From: Flavobacterium arcticum
GTDB lineage: Bacteria > Bacteroidota > Bacteroidia > Flavobacteriales > Flavobacteriaceae
Length of the DNA: 64,000 nt
Assembly (NCBI RefSeq): GCF_003344925.1
Contig: NZ_CP031188.1
Location: 1,176,501-1,240,500 of the forward strand
Reading direction: 5' to 3'
The position numbers and the translations under genes were made by a program. Positions 62,818 to 64,000 of this stretch are shown here, piece by piece. The notes beneath the pieces were generated by a model. The model was not told the origin of the DNA, made no database searches, and saw only the letters and a list, made by a program, of their open reading frames with translations. Within the stretch, counting starts at the first letter, position 1, and every line of letters starts with the position of its first letter.

Positions 62818-63531
62818 CTACACATGTATAATCTCTTCATCAATCAGTAAATCTTCTTGGCGAAAACGCAGCAGTACTTGTGCTACGGCAATAACATCTT
62901 TTTCGCAATAGGTTACAATACGGTCGATGTCTTTCTCTACATAATATACATGGGCTACCTGACTGCCGTCTATATCGCCTTTTGGAGATGGAATACCCAA
63001 TATTTTTGTCAATAATTTTAGCGAGGTAAAACTTTTATAATCGCCAAACTTCCATAGCTCCATAGTGTCGAGGTGGGGTACTTCCCAAGGTTTTTTACCA
63101 AAAAGGTTTAACTTATTGGGCAATGCTATACCATGAATAATCATTCTGCGTGCCATGAACGGGAAGTCAAACTCCTTAGCGTTATGCCCACACAGTATAT
63201 ATTGTGGCTTACTAAAATGATTATTGATGAGGTTATTAAAGTCTTTTAATATTTTAGGTTCTTCACCATGAAAAGAGGTTACTCTAAAATGGCGTATATC
63301 GCCTTTAAATGTAAAATAACCTACAGATAGACACACTATCTTACCAAACTCTGCCCAAATGCCAGCACGCTCATAAAACTCCTCTGGCGTCTCGCCATCC
63401 TTGCGTTGGTATTGCGTTTTTAAATCGTATAGTTTTTGAGTTTCCTCATCTAGCGATTCAAAGTTTTCCTGCTCAGGAACGGTTTCTATATCGAGGAATA
63501 ATACATTTTCGAGTCTTATTTTTTCTAACAT
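62818..63531 (-). CDS. 3'-5' exonuclease, PolB-like DEDD type
   Basis: This 237-residue ribonuclease H-fold protein has the motif FLDIETVPE near residue 13 (Asp and Glu), HNAKEFDFPFMARR near 118 (second Asp), and YCEKDVIAVAQVLLRF near the end (third Asp with Tyr). This is the predicted PolB-type exonuclease family, without a polymerase domain. It acts on DNA or RNA 3' ends, exact substrate unknown. It follows the serine hydrolase gene after 24 bases on the same strand. Confidence 0.88.
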   Translation of the reverse strand: MLEKIRLENVLFLDIETVPEQENFESLDEETQKLYDLKTQYQRKDGETPEEFYERAGIWAEFGKIVCLSVGYFTFKGDIRHFRVTSFHGEEPKILKDFNNLINNHFSKPQYILCGHNAKEFDFPFMARRMIIHGIALPNKLNLFGKKPWEVPHLDTMELWKFGDYKSFTSLKLLTKILGIPSPKGDIDGSQVAHVYYVEKDIDRIVTYCEKDVIAVAQVLLRFRQEDLLIDEEIIHV

Positions 63532-63555
63532 GATACTATGAAATATGCGCCTTTG

Positions 63556-64000
63556 TTATTTTAATGCTTTCGAGTTGCCTTCGCCTTCGCTAGGTTGCAT
63601 CAGTCCCATCATTTTGTAGGCTTCATCTACATATACATAAAAGTCGTTACTGTGTACGTCTTCACTTGTTTGCAGTCCTTTTAGGTGTCCCAGTCGGGTA
63701 ATGATAATTTTATCATCGGGAATAACAATTACAAACTGCCCTAAGTGTCCACGCATATAAAACATTTTTTTGCCCATATAGTTGTTTATCCACCAGCCGT
63801 AGCCATAATATGGAGTGTCTACAAACCTAGGATTTATCATTTTTTGTATTGATGCAGCATTTAGTAGTTCTCTATCATCCCAGTTACCATGATGTTGAAA
63901 CAGTTTCCCGAAACGAGAAAAATCGCGCGCATTACTACCTATACAACAGTAGGCTTTCTCGATGCCATCTAAGTTGTCTACTTGCCATAATGCATCATTT
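63556..64000 (-). CDS. serine hydrolase of the beta-lactamase family, C-terminal part (cut by window edge)
   Basis: The frame is open to the edge of the window; 147 residues are visible. GSNARDFSRFGKLFQHHG, then GYGWWINN and the HLGQFVIVIPD segment match the later part of class C beta-lactamase-like hydrolases, where HxG replaces the KTG triad. The SxxK nucleophile lies beyond the window. The ATG at 63840 is internal. It heads the run with the exonuclease gene. Confidence 0.88.
   Translation of the reverse strand, partial: NDALWQVDNLDGIEKAYCCIGSNARDFSRFGKLFQHHGNWDDRELLNAASIQKMINPRFVDTPYYGYGWWINNYMGKKMFYMRGHLGQFVIVIPDDKIIITRLGHLKGLQTSEDVHSNDFYVYVDEAYKMMGLMQPSEGEGNSKALK

Overview
The window is a stretch of chromosome from a member of the Flavobacteriaceae (Bacteroidota), probably Flavobacterium or a close relative. 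The evidence is the two gliding/type IX secretion genes (gldH, sprE/porW), family-restricted proteins (DUF4254, DUF4292, DUF5687, DUF6311, DUF6341, DUF6427, HU-CCDC81/SPOR), an F-type ATP synthase operon without the beta and epsilon genes, low GC, no Shine-Dalgarno pattern at most starts, and repeated copies of the Bacteroidota -7 promoter element TAnnTTTG directly upstream of gene starts. I see no rRNA, tRNA, CRISPR array, insertion sequence or prophage. No gap without a gene exceeds 300 bases.

Region 1 (1-16317) is a surface-polysaccharide locus: rfbBACD for dTDP-L-rhamnose, a GtrB-like polyprenyl-phosphate glycosyltransferase, an opposite-strand GtrII-like membrane protein, a DUF6311 giant membrane protein, a methyltransferase, one further GT2 and two GT4 glycosyltransferases, two Wzy/WaaL-type membrane proteins, a UDP-xylose synthase-like SDR and the initiating polyprenyl glycosylphosphotransferase. 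A Wzx-type flippase lies apart at 36.5 kb. Region 2 (16345-21205) holds purD, small membrane genes, upp, a DUF4254 gene and a family 9 glycosyltransferase.

Region 3 (21287-26392) has a PaaE-like flavin/2Fe-2S reductase divergent from a PadR operon: PadR, two related membrane proteins, a DUF5687 permease-like protein and an ABC ATPase. A 38-bp palindrome sits at the PadR promoter. Region 4 (26546-35432) has sprE/porW, a bactofilin, and the ATP synthase genes (AtpZ-like, DUF6168-like, atpB, E, F, H, A, G). Region 5 (35500-36311) is an AT-rich pair: a small TIR protein translationally coupled to a three-helix membrane protein, a candidate conflict or defence unit.

Region 6 (36497-43860) is an envelope cluster: flippase, dut, TPR protein, NDP-sugar pyrophosphorylase, TPR protein, DUF4292 lipoprotein and an EnvC-like factor. 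Region 7 (43917-52333) is a mixed housekeeping block: thioesterase, HU-CCDC81/SPOR protein, dprA, trpS, plsC, an unusual anti-sigma/outer-membrane-barrel fusion with its ECF sigma factor, a lipoprotein, and recA. Region 8 (52481-64000) has an AT-rich orphan gene, an extended TrhO, ricT-gldH-PBP1A, the scoAB CoA transferase, a double ABC ATPase, a small protein, a 3'-5' exonuclease and a partial serine hydrolase.

Most promising for follow-up are the TIR/membrane pair, the anti-sigma/barrel fusion, the TrhO with a U32/TrhP-like C-terminal domain, the PadR palindrome, and several promoters placed so close to the start codon that the mRNAs may be leaderless. Gene functions are assigned from recalled family features and not from a database search.
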